A DNA stretch of 64,000 bases from assembly GCA_041906145.1 (NCBI GenBank), contig JAYRJU010000004.1:1-64000 (forward strand), in the 5' to 3' direction. The translations under genes and the position numbers were made by a program. Position 1 is the first letter of the stretch, and every line of letters starts with the position of its first letter. Below, piece by piece: positions 6,724 to 15,483 of the stretch. Source of the DNA: SHVO01 sp041906145 (lineage in GTDB: Bacteria > Pseudomonadota > Alphaproteobacteria > Rhodospirillales > Rhodospirillaceae). The notes under the pieces were generated by a model. It made no database searches. It saw only the letters and a list, made by a program, of their open reading frames with translations, and had not been told where the DNA came from.

Positions 6724-8106
6724 ATGGCGCCTATCCCCAAGCCCGTTGTCACCACCATCCTCGCCGGCGAGGGGGCACGCCCGCGTCCCACATTTCCCGT
6801 ACAGGCCCTCGGTCCGCGCCTTTCGCGCGCGGTCCTCGCGGTCGCCCACCGCACGCAGGCGCCGGTCGAACTTGCCGCGCATGAGATTCTCACCCTCGCG
6901 GCCATGGCGGCGCAGCGGCTGATCAGCCTGCGTCTGCCCACCGGCGCCGAGCGTCCGGTTTCATGCTTCTTCGCCACCATGGCCTGTCATGAGGAAGGCC
7001 GCGGCGCCGTCGAGAAAATGGTGGTAGATCCGGCCCGGCTCTGGGAACGCGCGTTCGAGGACGCATTCCCCTTGCGTGTCGCGGCGCATGTGGATGAGGG
7101 CGTCGAAAGCGGCGTTCAGCGCCCGCACCCCGTTCAGTACCTCAACCTGTTCTACGACGCGCGCGAGGCCCAGCCCGGCAATCGGTATAACCTCTATCTC
7201 CGTCAGGCGGGGTTCTTCGCGGCGCATCCGCACGACCTCGTGCAACCGGGGCCGTCCCGCCGCGGCGAGGCGGCCGTCCTGTCGCGCATTTGGAACGGTA
7301 TGGTCATCAAGCGCGCCGTGAGGCAGGTCTTCTTTCCACGCCTCAGCCTTCACGTCACCGCCAGTCCGCGCGCGGCCGCGGCGTTTCTGAAGGACGCCGA
7401 GATCGCCGAGAGCGGCCTATCCGCGCGCCTGCTTCTCGCCGCGCCGCCGTCGCGTCTCGGCAACCGCATCTTTAAGGAAGCTCAGGACGACGCCCCGTCC
7501 AGCGAACTCGCTGAAATGCTCGGCTATCTGGGCACGCTGTTCGAAAAGCCCGCTACCGCGGCCTCGCGCATCATTGCATTCTCAAAGGACGCCGCCGCGG
7601 CGTGGCTGTCCTTCGCGCGGGACACGGAGACCGCCCTCGCGCCGGGCGGACCGTTCGCATCCATCGCCGCTTTCGCCTCCATGCTGGCCGAACACGCCGC
7701 GCGCCTCGCGGCCGTCATCGCGTTTATGGAGGATTGCGCTTCGGATGAGATTAGCGCCCCGCAGCTCGCGCAAGGCATCGCGCTCGCGCGCTTTTATGCC
7801 GAGGAGCGCCTTTGCCTATCGAATACCGCCGCGCCCGCGCTCAGCGAGGAAGAGACGGAGGAGATGTTGCGCGAGTGGCTCCAGCGCACCAAAGCCGAGA
7901 AGGATGTCACCCTGCGCGAGATCTGCCGCTCAGGGCCCAAGGCCACGCGTGACGTCGATACGGCCTATAAAATCATGCGCCGCATGGAGCGCCTCGGCAT
8001 CGTGCAGCCGGCGCAGGCGGCGTTCCAGGGCGTTTCCGCGCCGCGCCGTCAGCGCGTCGCCTATGCGTGGCGCGTCGAGAAAGACGCCGGCCAGAATGTC
8101 GCCTGA
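6724..8106 (+). CDS. DUF3987 (YfjI-like) protein of a mobile element
   Basis: 460 aa. The sequence runs from an N-terminal stretch (IPKPVVTTILAG) through a conserved middle (LYLRQAGFFA and LSRIWNGMVIK) to a C-terminal helical/winged-helix-like part (DVDTAYKIMRRMERLGIVQP). This matches the DUF3987/YfjI-like proteins found in prophages and integrative elements, where they accompany primase or replication functions. ATG at 6724 is preferred over TTG at 6703 because GGGAG is well spaced before it. A near-consensus promoter lies just upstream. GC is high, like the chromosome and unlike the radical SAM operon to the left. Molecular function is not established for the family. Confidence 0.7.
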   Translation: MAPIPKPVVTTILAGEGARPRPTFPVQALGPRLSRAVLAVAHRTQAPVELAAHEILTLAAMAAQRLISLRLPTGAERPVSCFFATMACHEEGRGAVEKMVVDPARLWERAFEDAFPLRVAAHVDEGVESGVQRPHPVQYLNLFYDAREAQPGNRYNLYLRQAGFFAAHPHDLVQPGPSRRGEAAVLSRIWNGMVIKRAVRQVFFPRLSLHVTASPRAAAAFLKDAEIAESGLSARLLLAAPPSRLGNRIFKEAQDDAPSSELAEMLGYLGTLFEKPATAASRIIAFSKDAAAAWLSFARDTETALAPGGPFASIAAFASMLAEHAARLAAVIAFMEDCASDEISAPQLAQGIALARFYAEERLCLSNTAAPALSEEETEEMLREWLQRTKAEKDVTLREICRSGPKATRDVDTAYKIMRRMERLGIVQPAQAAFQGVSAPRRQRVAYAWRVEKDAGQNVA

Positions 8107-8197
8107 TGTCGCCCGCATGTCGCCCGCTTCCGAAAAACGTTCAACGCCTTGCCGCGCATCACGAATTCGCCCGATGTCGCATGTCGCCCATGTCGCC
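8096..8197 (+). repeat. Cluster of ATGTCGCC repeats
   Basis: ATGTCGCC occurs at 8096, 8106, 8117, 8181 and 8190, with a near copy (ATGTCGCA) at 8174. The first three are 10-11 bases apart, one helical turn, spanning the end of the DUF3987 gene. The two groups are separated by about 57 bases. Such phased repeats can be protein-binding sites (iterons or operators) of a mobile element; no function is shown. Confidence 0.5.
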
Positions 8198-8263
8198 CGG
8201 CGCGGCTTGTCATGAATCTCCGGGGCGCGCTATAGGCGGTGGTGCATATCAATCGGAGGCGGC

Positions 8264-8914
8264 ATGACCAAGGTACGTGTGAACTGTTTCGCGCTGTCGC
8301 TCGACGGCTACGGCGCTGGACCCAACCAAAGCCTGGAAAGTCCGCTCGGCGTCGGCGGTGAGTCGCTTCATGATTGGTTCCGTCCGACGCGCACCTTCCA
8401 AAAGATGATCGGCAAGGACGGCGGCACGTCGGGCGTGGATGATGGCTTCGCCGTGCGCGGCATGGAGAATCTCGGCGCCTGGATCCTGGGCCGCAATATG
8501 TTCGGCCCCGTGCGCGGCGCCTGGCCTGATGGAAATTGGAAGGGATGGTGGGGGCCGAGCCCGCCTTACCACTGCGATGTGTTTGTGCTCACCCATCACG
8601 CCCGTGATCCGCTTCCGATGGAGGGCGGCACCACTTTCTACTTCATCACCGACGGCATCCACGTGGCGCTCGACAAGGCCAAGGCCGCGGCCAAGGGGAA
8701 AGATATTCGCATCGGCGGCGGGGTCAGTACCGTGCGCCAGTATCTCAAAGCCGGGGCGATTGATGAAATGCACCTTGCCGTAAGCCCCGTCCTGCTCGGG
8801 GACGGCGAACACCTTTTGGGCGGGCTTGATCTCACGGCCCTCGGCTTTGAAAAGCCTGTTTACAGCGGCACCGAGCAGGCGGCGCACTATGTCCTCGCGA
8901 AAAAGAAGGGCTAG
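8264..8914 (+). CDS. Dihydrofolate reductase-like (RibD C-terminal domain) protein
   Basis: 216 aa, cytoplasmic. It belongs to the DHFR/RibD-C fold group of small NADPH-dependent reductases (YyaP/YwjB-like). Typical features are the N-terminal strand with LSLDGY, LGRNMFGP in the middle, and a C-terminal GGVSTVRQYLKAGAIDEMHL, the standard motif where Gly-Gly binds the cofactor and IDE precedes a strand. GGAGG precedes ATG 8264 by 5 bases. True substrate is unknown; these proteins are usually not the folate enzyme. It stands alone, with the island's repeats upstream and a peroxiredoxin gene downstream. Confidence 0.85.
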   Translation: MTKVRVNCFALSLDGYGAGPNQSLESPLGVGGESLHDWFRPTRTFQKMIGKDGGTSGVDDGFAVRGMENLGAWILGRNMFGPVRGAWPDGNWKGWWGPSPPYHCDVFVLTHHARDPLPMEGGTTFYFITDGIHVALDKAKAAAKGKDIRIGGGVSTVRQYLKAGAIDEMHLAVSPVLLGDGEHLLGGLDLTALGFEKPVYSGTEQAAHYVLAKKKG

Positions 8915-9042
8915 GCAGGCGGCTGTATTGTTACGAAAACCCCCGTCCAGACGATGGACAGCCGTTGCTCCGCCCGGCCGCCGGTGCTCTAATTCGCCCG
9001 CCTTAGCGGCATTGGGCGCAAGGCCTATCTGAGGAGGATTGA

Positions 9043-9627
9043 ATGAAGCAATTTCTGATCGGTGCGCTGTTGTCCGGTGCTGTGATGGTGCCGGCGTATG
9101 CCGCGCTCACGAATGGCGAGACCGCCCCCGATTTCACCGCGCAAGCCTCGCTCGCCGGCAAGGAATTCACGTTCTCGCTGGACTCCGCCCTGAAGAAGGG
9201 CCCTGTGGTCGTATACTTCTACCCGGCGGCCTATACGCGCGGCTGCAACATCGAAGCCAAGACCTTCGCCGACAACGCCGAGAAGTTCGCCGCGGCGGGC
9301 GCGACCATCATCGGCGTATCGCAAGACAGTATTAAAAAGCTGAACGACTATTCGGCCGACCCGGAATATTGCGCGGGCAAGTTCCCGGTGGCGGCGGATG
9401 CCGGCGGCAAGATCACGGCGTCCTATAAACTGAGCACCATGACTCTTGACCGCAAGGTGACCGATACGCGCGGCGCCGACGTCACCCATGCGCTCACCGA
9501 GCGTACGACATTCGTCATCACGCCGGACAAGAAGGTCATCGCGACCCTGTCCTCGAACGACGACAAGGTGGCGCCGCACGAACACGCGGAGAAGTCGCTG
9601 TCGATCGTGCAAGGCCTGAAGAAATAA
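9043..9627 (+). CDS. Exported peroxiredoxin (AhpC/TSA, Bcp-like)
   Basis: 194 aa. Residues 1-21 form a Sec signal peptide ending AYA, so the enzyme should be periplasmic. The thioredoxin-fold peroxidase follows: GETAPDF near the mature start, VVYFYPAAYTRGC with the peroxidatic Cys68, then a second Cys at 110 (PEYCAGKF) that could act as resolving residue. The usual TxxC appears as TRGC. It would reduce hydrogen or organic peroxides using thiol donors. GAGGAGG lies just upstream of ATG 9043, and a strong terminator follows, so it is probably transcribed alone. Periplasmic Bcp-like proteins are less common than cytoplasmic ones. Confidence 0.88.
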   Translation: MKQFLIGALLSGAVMVPAYAALTNGETAPDFTAQASLAGKEFTFSLDSALKKGPVVVYFYPAAYTRGCNIEAKTFADNAEKFAAAGATIIGVSQDSIKKLNDYSADPEYCAGKFPVAADAGGKITASYKLSTMTLDRKVTDTRGADVTHALTERTTFVITPDKKVIATLSSNDDKVAPHEHAEKSLSIVQGLKK

Positions 9628-9645
9628 GTTTGAGACGATGCAAGG

Positions 9646-9685
9646 CGAGGCGGGCTCCACGCAGGAGTCCGCCTCGTTTTTTTTT
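9646..9685 (+). terminator. Intrinsic terminator after the peroxiredoxin gene
   Basis: CGAGGCGGGCTCC and GGAGTCCGCCTCG pair over 13 positions with one G-T wobble around a 5-base loop (ACGCA), followed directly by nine T residues. It separates the peroxiredoxin from the CapA-like gene. Confidence 0.92.
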
Positions 9686-9704
9686 GAGAAGGGGGGGAGA
9701 GATC

Positions 9705-10895
9705 ATGAAGTGGTCATGGATGGTTTGCGCCGCCGCTCTGGTGTCGGCGGGTGTCGCGGGCGCTGCCGATCGCAGCCCTCTGAATAAGGAGTGGCGCGGC
9801 CGCATCGCGGAGCTGGGACAACCGGCGCCCGATGAAATCGTTTTGACCGCCGCCGGCGATGCGATCTGGCTGGATAAGTTCTCGGACAGCAAGGACGCGC
9901 GGCTCCAGGCGCTCTTCGAGGTGATGCGCGCCAGCGAGATCTCCTTCATCAATTTCGAGATGGTCACCGCCAACAGCGGTTATCCGACCATCAAGGAAAT
10001 CGCGAAATCGGATCCTTCCATCGTGAAGGAATTCATCTGGGCGGGGACGGATGTCGTGTCCTTGGCCAACAACCACATGATGGACTTCGGACAAGGCGGC
10101 CTTGAAACCACGAGGCGCACTCTGGATGAAGCGGGTATCAAATACTCCGGCGCGGGATTAAACCTCGCCGAAGCGTTCCAGCATACCGTGGTGGAGCGCA
10201 AGGGCCTCAAGATGGCTTTGGTCTCGGTGATGGTCTCGCCGACCCTTACCATCGGCACCGGCGCCGGCGAGAAATCGCCTGGGGTCGCATGGGTGCGCGG
10301 CGCCAGCGTCCGCCGGCCCGACGGCAGCACGGTGATCGCGCCGTGGGACGCCGATCTCAAGGCCATGGAAGACGCGATCAACTCGGCCCGCAAAGACGCC
10401 GATCTTGTCGCGGTCAGCATGCATATCCATTGGGGCGGCGGCGACGTCATCGACCCCGAAGGCAAACAGGTGGTCGCGCGCGCGGCGATCGATGCTGGCG
10501 CCGACATCATCCTCGGCCACGGCCCGCACCTCATCAACGGCATCGAATTCTATAAGTCTAAACCGATCCTCTACAGCATCGGCAACTTCGCGTTCCAATT
10601 CAAACCGGACGCCTACACCTTCTTTCCCGAAACGCTCAAGATCGTTCAGCGCCTGTCCAGTGATCCCAAGCTGTTCGAAAGCATGATCGTGCGCATGGTG
10701 CTTTCGCCCAAAGGCGGTTTTCGCCGCATGGAACTTCTGCCGATCGAACTCACGCCCGAAGGCATTCCTCATTTTGTGACGGGCGAGAAGGCCGATGCGA
10801 TCCTCGCCAAGGCAACCTCGCTCTCCGATGCGTTCGGCACGAAGGTCGGTCGCAAGGATTGGTACGCGACGGTCGAACTGCCGCGCGCGCCGTAA
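9705..10895 (+). CDS. CapA-like metallophosphatase-fold protein, exported
   Basis: 396 aa from ATG 9705, which has GGGGAGAG upstream; earlier in-frame codons lie in the terminator. Residues 1-22 are a signal peptide (ending VAGAA). The rest matches the CapA/PgsA poly-gamma-glutamate synthesis family: VLTAAGDAIW near the N-terminus, NFEM, SLANNHMMDFG (the family NNH motif), HIHWGGGD, and ILGHGPHLINGIEFY with ILYSIGNFAF. The fold is a calcineurin-like metallophosphatase. In Bacillus, CapA acts in polyglutamate export, but distant relatives are widespread and no capB/capC genes are nearby, so a general periplasmic phosphoesterase-like role is as likely. It converges with the V8-like protease gene, 3 bases apart. 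Confidence 0.82.
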   Translation: MKWSWMVCAAALVSAGVAGAADRSPLNKEWRGRIAELGQPAPDEIVLTAAGDAIWLDKFSDSKDARLQALFEVMRASEISFINFEMVTANSGYPTIKEIAKSDPSIVKEFIWAGTDVVSLANNHMMDFGQGGLETTRRTLDEAGIKYSGAGLNLAEAFQHTVVERKGLKMALVSVMVSPTLTIGTGAGEKSPGVAWVRGASVRRPDGSTVIAPWDADLKAMEDAINSARKDADLVAVSMHIHWGGGDVIDPEGKQVVARAAIDAGADIILGHGPHLINGIEFYKSKPILYSIGNFAFQFKPDAYTFFPETLKIVQRLSSDPKLFESMIVRMVLSPKGGFRRMELLPIELTPEGIPHFVTGEKADAILAKATSLSDAFGTKVGRKDWYATVELPRAP

Positions 10896-10898
10896 CCG

Positions 10899-11798
10899 CT
10901 ATTGGGCGGCCGCGGTCTGAACCGGCGTGGCGGCAAGCTTCGCGGCATAGGCGTTCGCGCGGCGCACCATGTCGACCATCTGGTTGGTCACCGGAATGGC
11001 GATGTTGATGTGATTCACAAGATCGAGCGGGATGGTTTCCCCGGCGTGCTTGCGGCGCTCGTAGGCTTCGCGCGTCAGTTCCGGGTACACCTGCGCGACG
11101 TTGATCGCGCGCACAACCCAGCGGCCCTCGGTTGATTCCGCCAAAGGCGCGCCCGAGTTGCCGGGCCATACATCGCAAGTATGTCCGACCAGTCCAGGCG
11201 CGCGCGGGAACTGGGCGTTGCGGATGAGCGATGCGAAGGCGCAGCCGCTTTGCACGGTGCGCGGCGTCGCGCCGTCATAGTCGAAGGTGAGGGAGACGCC
11301 GGCCATCGTGTAACGCGCCGCGCCGATCTCGGCGAGATTGCGCTCGCCCGGCCCCGGCGGCGCAAGGGCCAACGGCGCGTAGTCGACCGGTTCTTCCAGA
11401 ACCAGCGCGATCACATCTTTTTGGCGTGTGCGCGCCCGCAGCGGCAGATCGGATTCCGAGACGGCCGTGAATTGGAACTGGTGCAGGATGCGCACCTTGC
11501 GGCCGTTTGCCGCGCCTTCGGGAACATAGACCCAGTCGCCCGCTTGGACCTTGCCGTCTTCACCGAACACATTGTGCCAGTTAGTGAGGATGACCCTCGG
11601 GCCGACCAGGAAGGCCGTTCCGATCCCGGACAGGACGCCGTTCCTGGCGTCGGCGCGCATGATGTAGCCAACGGCATTGGTCCACGGCAATTGACCTGTG
11701 TCCGCCTGCCGATTGTCGTCGCCCAGGATCGACGCCCGTGCGCTTGGCGCCGCCGCGAGCGACAGCACAGCGCAAATGATCGCGCAAAAAAACCGCAA
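10899..11798 (-). CDS. V8-like (trypsin-fold) exported serine protease
   Basis: Secreted serine protease of the trypsin/V8 glutamyl-endopeptidase type. The catalytic triad is visible: His in TNWHNVFG, Asp in KDVIALVLEE and Ser in WPGNSGAPL. The signal peptide LRFFCAIICAVLSLAAA ends SARA. I place the start at TTG 11798, immediately before this hydrophobic stretch and after a GGGG run, giving 299 aa. A longer frame starts at TTG 11900 and would add 34 polar residues. No pro-region is obvious. Likely role is periplasmic or extracellular proteolysis. The start is uncertain, the family call is firm. Confidence 0.85.
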   Translation of the reverse strand: MRFFCAIICAVLSLAAAPSARASILGDDNRQADTGQLPWTNAVGYIMRADARNGVLSGIGTAFLVGPRVILTNWHNVFGEDGKVQAGDWVYVPEGAANGRKVRILHQFQFTAVSESDLPLRARTRQKDVIALVLEEPVDYAPLALAPPGPGERNLAEIGAARYTMAGVSLTFDYDGATPRTVQSGCAFASLIRNAQFPRAPGLVGHTCDVWPGNSGAPLAESTEGRWVVRAINVAQVYPELTREAYERRKHAGETIPLDLVNHINIAIPVTNQMVDMVRRANAYAAKLAATPVQTAAAQ

Positions 11799-11977
11799 AA
11801 AATTGCCCCAGCCCAACGCCGCAAACGTTAGCGGAAATCTCGCGGACGACAAGGGCGCGGCGTCAAATTCTTTGGAACTTTTTGCGCGTTCATATCTCAA
11901 CGTGTCCGCGGCTGGGCGGCACGACTTACGATTTCGCGAGCACGCGCGCGAAGGCCGCGCGCAAGTTGCGGAGGCTG

Positions 11978-12814
11978 TTATTTCGCGGTGCGTTTGGCGA
12001 CGACTTTGGATGTCCGGCCGGCCAGCACCACGGTCGCTTCTATCGAGTCTCCGTTGACCTTGCCGTCAAACGCGAGGGGTTGGGTTCCGCCCGCGCCCGG
12101 AAGGCGGGCTTCGAACTTGAGGGAATCCCCCACCAGAACCGGGATGTCCATTGAGGCCTTCACCGCGTCCGTGCGCAGGGATCCCGCGACTTGTTGGTAG
12201 GTCTGCGCGATGTCGACGCTGTAATCCTTGCCGTTCATGCGCCATTGCCAGGTGCCGCCCACCTTGGCGGGCACCACCCAGAAATAGAGCGTGCTGCTGC
12301 CGTGGCTTTCGAACTTGTCGGCCTTCCAATCGCCCAGCGCATAGTCGTGCGCGACGATGCGCGTGCCCGGCTTCATATCGAGCATCTTCGGCCGTAGCTT
12401 CAGCATCATCTCGGGCAGGAGATAGAGCGGCAGGATCGTCGCTTCGGAGAAATCGAATTCGAACATGTCGCCCTGGTGGAAGATGACGCGGTCTTCCACG
12501 CCCGCTTTCTTGGCGTTCGCTTTCGCTTCGGCCACGCGGACCGGGTCGAGATCGATGCCGACGCCTTTCTTCGCGCCGAACTCTTTCACGGCTGCGATGG
12601 GCAAGCGTCCATCGCCTGATCCCAGATCATAAACAATGTCGTTGGGGCCGACACCGCCCATGGTCAGCATGGACTTCACGATCGGCTCCGCGGTGGGCAC
12701 GTAAGGCGCATCCAGTTCAATGCTCGGCGCATCGGCGGGCGCCGAGAACTGCGCGGCCTGCGTGCCGGAAACAAGGATGACGGCGGTCAGGCCAAATGTG
12801 AGCGCGATTTTCAT
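11978..12814 (-). CDS. SAM-dependent methyltransferase with a signal peptide
   Basis: 278 aa from ATG 12814. Residues 1-20 are a clear Sec signal (MKIALTFGLTAVILVSG, then TQAA). A class I methyltransferase core follows: VYDLGSGDGRLPI is motif I, GVGIDLDP is motif II and FHQGDMFEFDF the adenine-binding acidic region. Such exported class I methyltransferase-like proteins recur in proteobacteria although SAM should be cytoplasmic, so either the domain is catalytically idle in the periplasm or the hydrophobic N-terminus is an inner-membrane anchor. The C-terminal 90 residues look like a beta-rich domain. Divergent from the DUF2268-like gene. Substrate unknown. Confidence 0.82.
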   Translation of the reverse strand: MKIALTFGLTAVILVSGTQAAQFSAPADAPSIELDAPYVPTAEPIVKSMLTMGGVGPNDIVYDLGSGDGRLPIAAVKEFGAKKGVGIDLDPVRVAEAKANAKKAGVEDRVIFHQGDMFEFDFSEATILPLYLLPEMMLKLRPKMLDMKPGTRIVAHDYALGDWKADKFESHGSSTLYFWVVPAKVGGTWQWRMNGKDYSVDIAQTYQQVAGSLRTDAVKASMDIPVLVGDSLKFEARLPGAGGTQPLAFDGKVNGDSIEATVVLAGRTSKVVAKRTAK

Positions 12815-12924
12815 ATGCGAGGTCCCCCAGGAGCGATCCCCCATAGTCACCACGCCCGCGCGAAGGGCTGCAAGGCCTATTTGTTTTGGGCTATACGTTT
12901 TCGAGGAAAACGCGGGAGAGATGG

Positions 12925-13808
12925 ATGCGAAGGCTTCGGGGCGCGGTCAGTGCTTTTGCCGTGAGCGTGATGATACTCAGCTCGTGTGTGAGCGCTGGCA
13001 ATACCGCGGCGCCGGCCGTGGTCGAAGATTTCACCGGCGATTTCCTGCGCTTTTTTGACGATACCGCCGCCTTCCCGGAAGCGGACCGGATCGCCGCCTT
13101 CAAGGCGAGGGTGGCGGCGCGTTACCCCGCGTTCTACGGCATTGAGCGCTTCGAAGGCCGCGTCACGCAAGACGCGCAAGACCGCAAGATCGCGCGGGCG
13201 CTCGATCGGTTTCCCTCCATTCGCGCGGCGTACACGGCAAAGGCGGCGGCGTTCAGCCAAGCGCTGGCGGGCAACATCGCGAGTTTCCGGGCGATCTCGG
13301 CGGCGCGCCGCAGCTGATCTTCGGCGCCGACGGTATGGCGATGTATCACCAGGGCTGGCGCAGCGAGTCCGCCTTTTTCCTGCATGAGCTTTTTCACATC
13401 CACCATCGGCCGCGGTTCGGCGAGTGCGGCGCGGTCTGGTGCATGCTGTGGATCGAAGGCGTCGCGTCTTACGTCGCGTCGAAGCTGGTGCCCGGGGCGA
13501 ACGAGGCTGAACTGCTGCTCGACTTCCCCGTCGGCGCCGTCGGCGCGGTGCGCGCAAATCTTCCCGCCGCATTGACCCAGGCCAAGCGCGTCCTCGACAG
13601 CGAGGACATGAAGACACTCGCCGCACTTTTCTCCAGCGGCATGGATGACACCGGGCTCCCGCCGCGCCGCGGCTACTTGATCGAATTTCTGATCGCCCAG
13701 GAGATCGCGCGGGATCGTCCGCTCACGGAACTAGCCCATCTTCCGCGCGATGAAGTGCGGTCTTTGGTGGAGCGGGCGATCGACCGGCGACTAAGTCCGC
13801 CGCGTTAG
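12925..13808 (+). pseudogene. DUF2268-like zinc protease lipoprotein, frameshifted
   Basis: Two frames make one protein. The first (ATG 12925, stop 13317) begins MRRLRGAVSAFAVSV and has a lipobox ending LSSC. The second is open from at least 13285 to 13808 and reads FPGDLGGAPQLIFGADG, then FFLHELFHIHH. The order LGGAP, HExxH (HELFH) and WIEGVASY matches DUF2268-type predicted Zn-dependent proteases. The frame must change between about 13285 and 13300, near AGTTTCCGGG. GGGAGAG precedes the start. Either the gene is inactivated, or there is a sequencing or assembly error, since both halves show no other damage. If intact it would be an envelope-anchored metalloprotease of about 294 aa. Its stop overlaps the convergent glycosyltransferase stop. 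Confidence 0.75.
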
Positions 13809-15424
13809 GCCGCCGCGTCGCCGGGATCGGCTGCGGCGATCCATTGGCGGATTGCTTGCGCTTCCGCCGCCGCGATGTCTGCGCCGCGGTTCGGCGGCGC
13901 GGGGTGAATCGGCGTTCCCTCCATCGCGTAGGCGCAGATGCGGTCGAGCATCATGTCCTTGCCGGGCGCGAGTGCGCTGTAATCGGTGAAATTCATCTCG
14001 CCGATATGCCAGTCGGTCTGTTTGACGAGCGGGAAGGGGAAGGCGTAGCGGAAAAAGGCGACCGCCGCGTACCGCCAGGCGGTGCGGGCGAAAACCAGCG
14101 GATCGACGGCCTCGGCGGTGAGCGCGCCGTTGAGCATGCGCACATAATCGGCGGGGCTCGACGGTGTCGGCAGGCTTGGCTGCGCGCTGACCTCCAAGGA
14201 CCCGCAACGGATCACCCGTTTGCCAAGGGCCGCCATCTCGACGCCGATGGTGCTGTGCCATGTGAGCCCAAGGTCGGCGATGGCCGCGAGATTATAACTG
14301 TTGAGGGTCTCGCTGCTGCGCACGAGACGTACATTCTCCGGCAATTCACCGGCGAGCTTTTCGTAGAACGCCAGCTCTTGCGCGTTCTTGGAGAACGACC
14401 GCTGGCTGCCGCTGTTGGGATGCGCCCGGATCACCAACTGGATCTCGGGATGCTGGCGGACAAAATCGACGGTGGTCCGCACCCAGTCCTCGTGCAATTC
14501 GAAGACGCCGCCGGCAAGGCCGGTGCCGACGGTCTCGTCGAGGTTCGAGGTGAACAAGACCCACACCGGCTTCGCGGGGTCGAGCTTGAGCGCCGCGCGT
14601 GTCTCTTCCACCTTTTGGCCGCCGACGATGAAGGCCACCGTGTCCTTCTGGCCGTGCCAGCGCTCCTTGAACAGTTTGCCGACGGCTTCAATTTCTGGCG
14701 CCGTGAGGGGCGTGTCTTTCCATATGTCCCACTGCGCGACGAGGTCGCGGGAGTCTATGCATTGGCGGCCCTCGAACAAAGTCAGGTGCCCCGGCATGAA
14801 GCCGCGCTCTTCGACCAGCGTGCGGATCCCGCGCAGCTTCCCCAATTCCAAGGCCGTGCGCATCGGCCCCATGCGGCCATTGAACAGCAGAAGGAAGTCC
14901 GGCTTCTCTTCGTCGAGAAGGCGTGAGAGGCCCACCGCCGCGAGACGCCCGCTATAAAGGTAGCTGGCGTAAGCGCCTGCCGTTTGCGGATCGTCGAGAT
15001 CAAGCGCGGAATGGCGCAGATGTTTGTGAACGCTCGACGCCACCCACGCGCCGATGGGCCAATCGCCCATCCGGGCGTCGGCGAGTTCACGGCCCCGGAA
15101 CCCGTGCGCCCAGGCAGCGGCGTCGCTGAAATCCTTGGTCGTCAGCCAGCGGCCGAGCCAACGGTAGGAGAGCCCCCAATTCGCCATGTGGGCCGCGACC
15201 GATGACTGGCAGATCAAGCAGGCGTTGGCGGGCTTTTTTTGGGGTGCGCCGTTAGCCGGTTGAAGGACGTCGCAGTCGCTGAAGACGGAGTCACAGGTGA
15301 TGTAGCTCACCGTGCAGCCGCGCAGGCGCAAGGCCTGAAGGATCGTAACCTGGCGTGCGCTATGGATCGACCAGGTCGTGTAGGGCGCGAAGCAGACGAT
15401 ATGAGGGGGACGCTGAATGGGCAT
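13805..15424 (-). CDS. Capsule/surface polysaccharide glycosyltransferase-like protein
   Basis: 539 aa, soluble. It resembles GT-B type capsule polysaccharide biosynthesis proteins: an N-terminal Rossmann-like part (IVCFAPYTTWSIHSARQ), a linker with LVEERGFMPG, then a C-terminal nucleotide-sugar domain with VWVLFTSN, VIRAHPNS (RxHP motif) and ADLGLTWHSTIGVEMAALG, which resembles the acceptor/donor loop of KpsS/LipB-like and surface carbohydrate transferases. It probably adds sugars to a surface glycan. ATG at 15424 has no good ribosome-binding site; TTG at 15451 would add 9 residues. No other glycan genes adjoin it, so partner and substrate are unknown. Confidence 0.65.
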   Translation of the reverse strand: MPIQRPPHIVCFAPYTTWSIHSARQVTILQALRLRGCTVSYITCDSVFSDCDVLQPANGAPQKKPANACLICQSSVAAHMANWGLSYRWLGRWLTTKDFSDAAAWAHGFRGRELADARMGDWPIGAWVASSVHKHLRHSALDLDDPQTAGAYASYLYSGRLAAVGLSRLLDEEKPDFLLLFNGRMGPMRTALELGKLRGIRTLVEERGFMPGHLTLFEGRQCIDSRDLVAQWDIWKDTPLTAPEIEAVGKLFKERWHGQKDTVAFIVGGQKVEETRAALKLDPAKPVWVLFTSNLDETVGTGLAGGVFELHEDWVRTTVDFVRQHPEIQLVIRAHPNSGSQRSFSKNAQELAFYEKLAGELPENVRLVRSSETLNSYNLAAIADLGLTWHSTIGVEMAALGKRVIRCGSLEVSAQPSLPTPSSPADYVRMLNGALTAEAVDPLVFARTAWRYAAVAFFRYAFPFPLVKQTDWHIGEMNFTDYSALAPGKDMMLDRICAYAMEGTPIHPAPPNRGADIAAAEAQAIRQWIAAADPGDAAA

Positions 15425-15483
15425 GGGGGGAGCGTACAACAGAACCGCCAATCCCCAAACAGCGCCCCCAATAGACGGAAATA

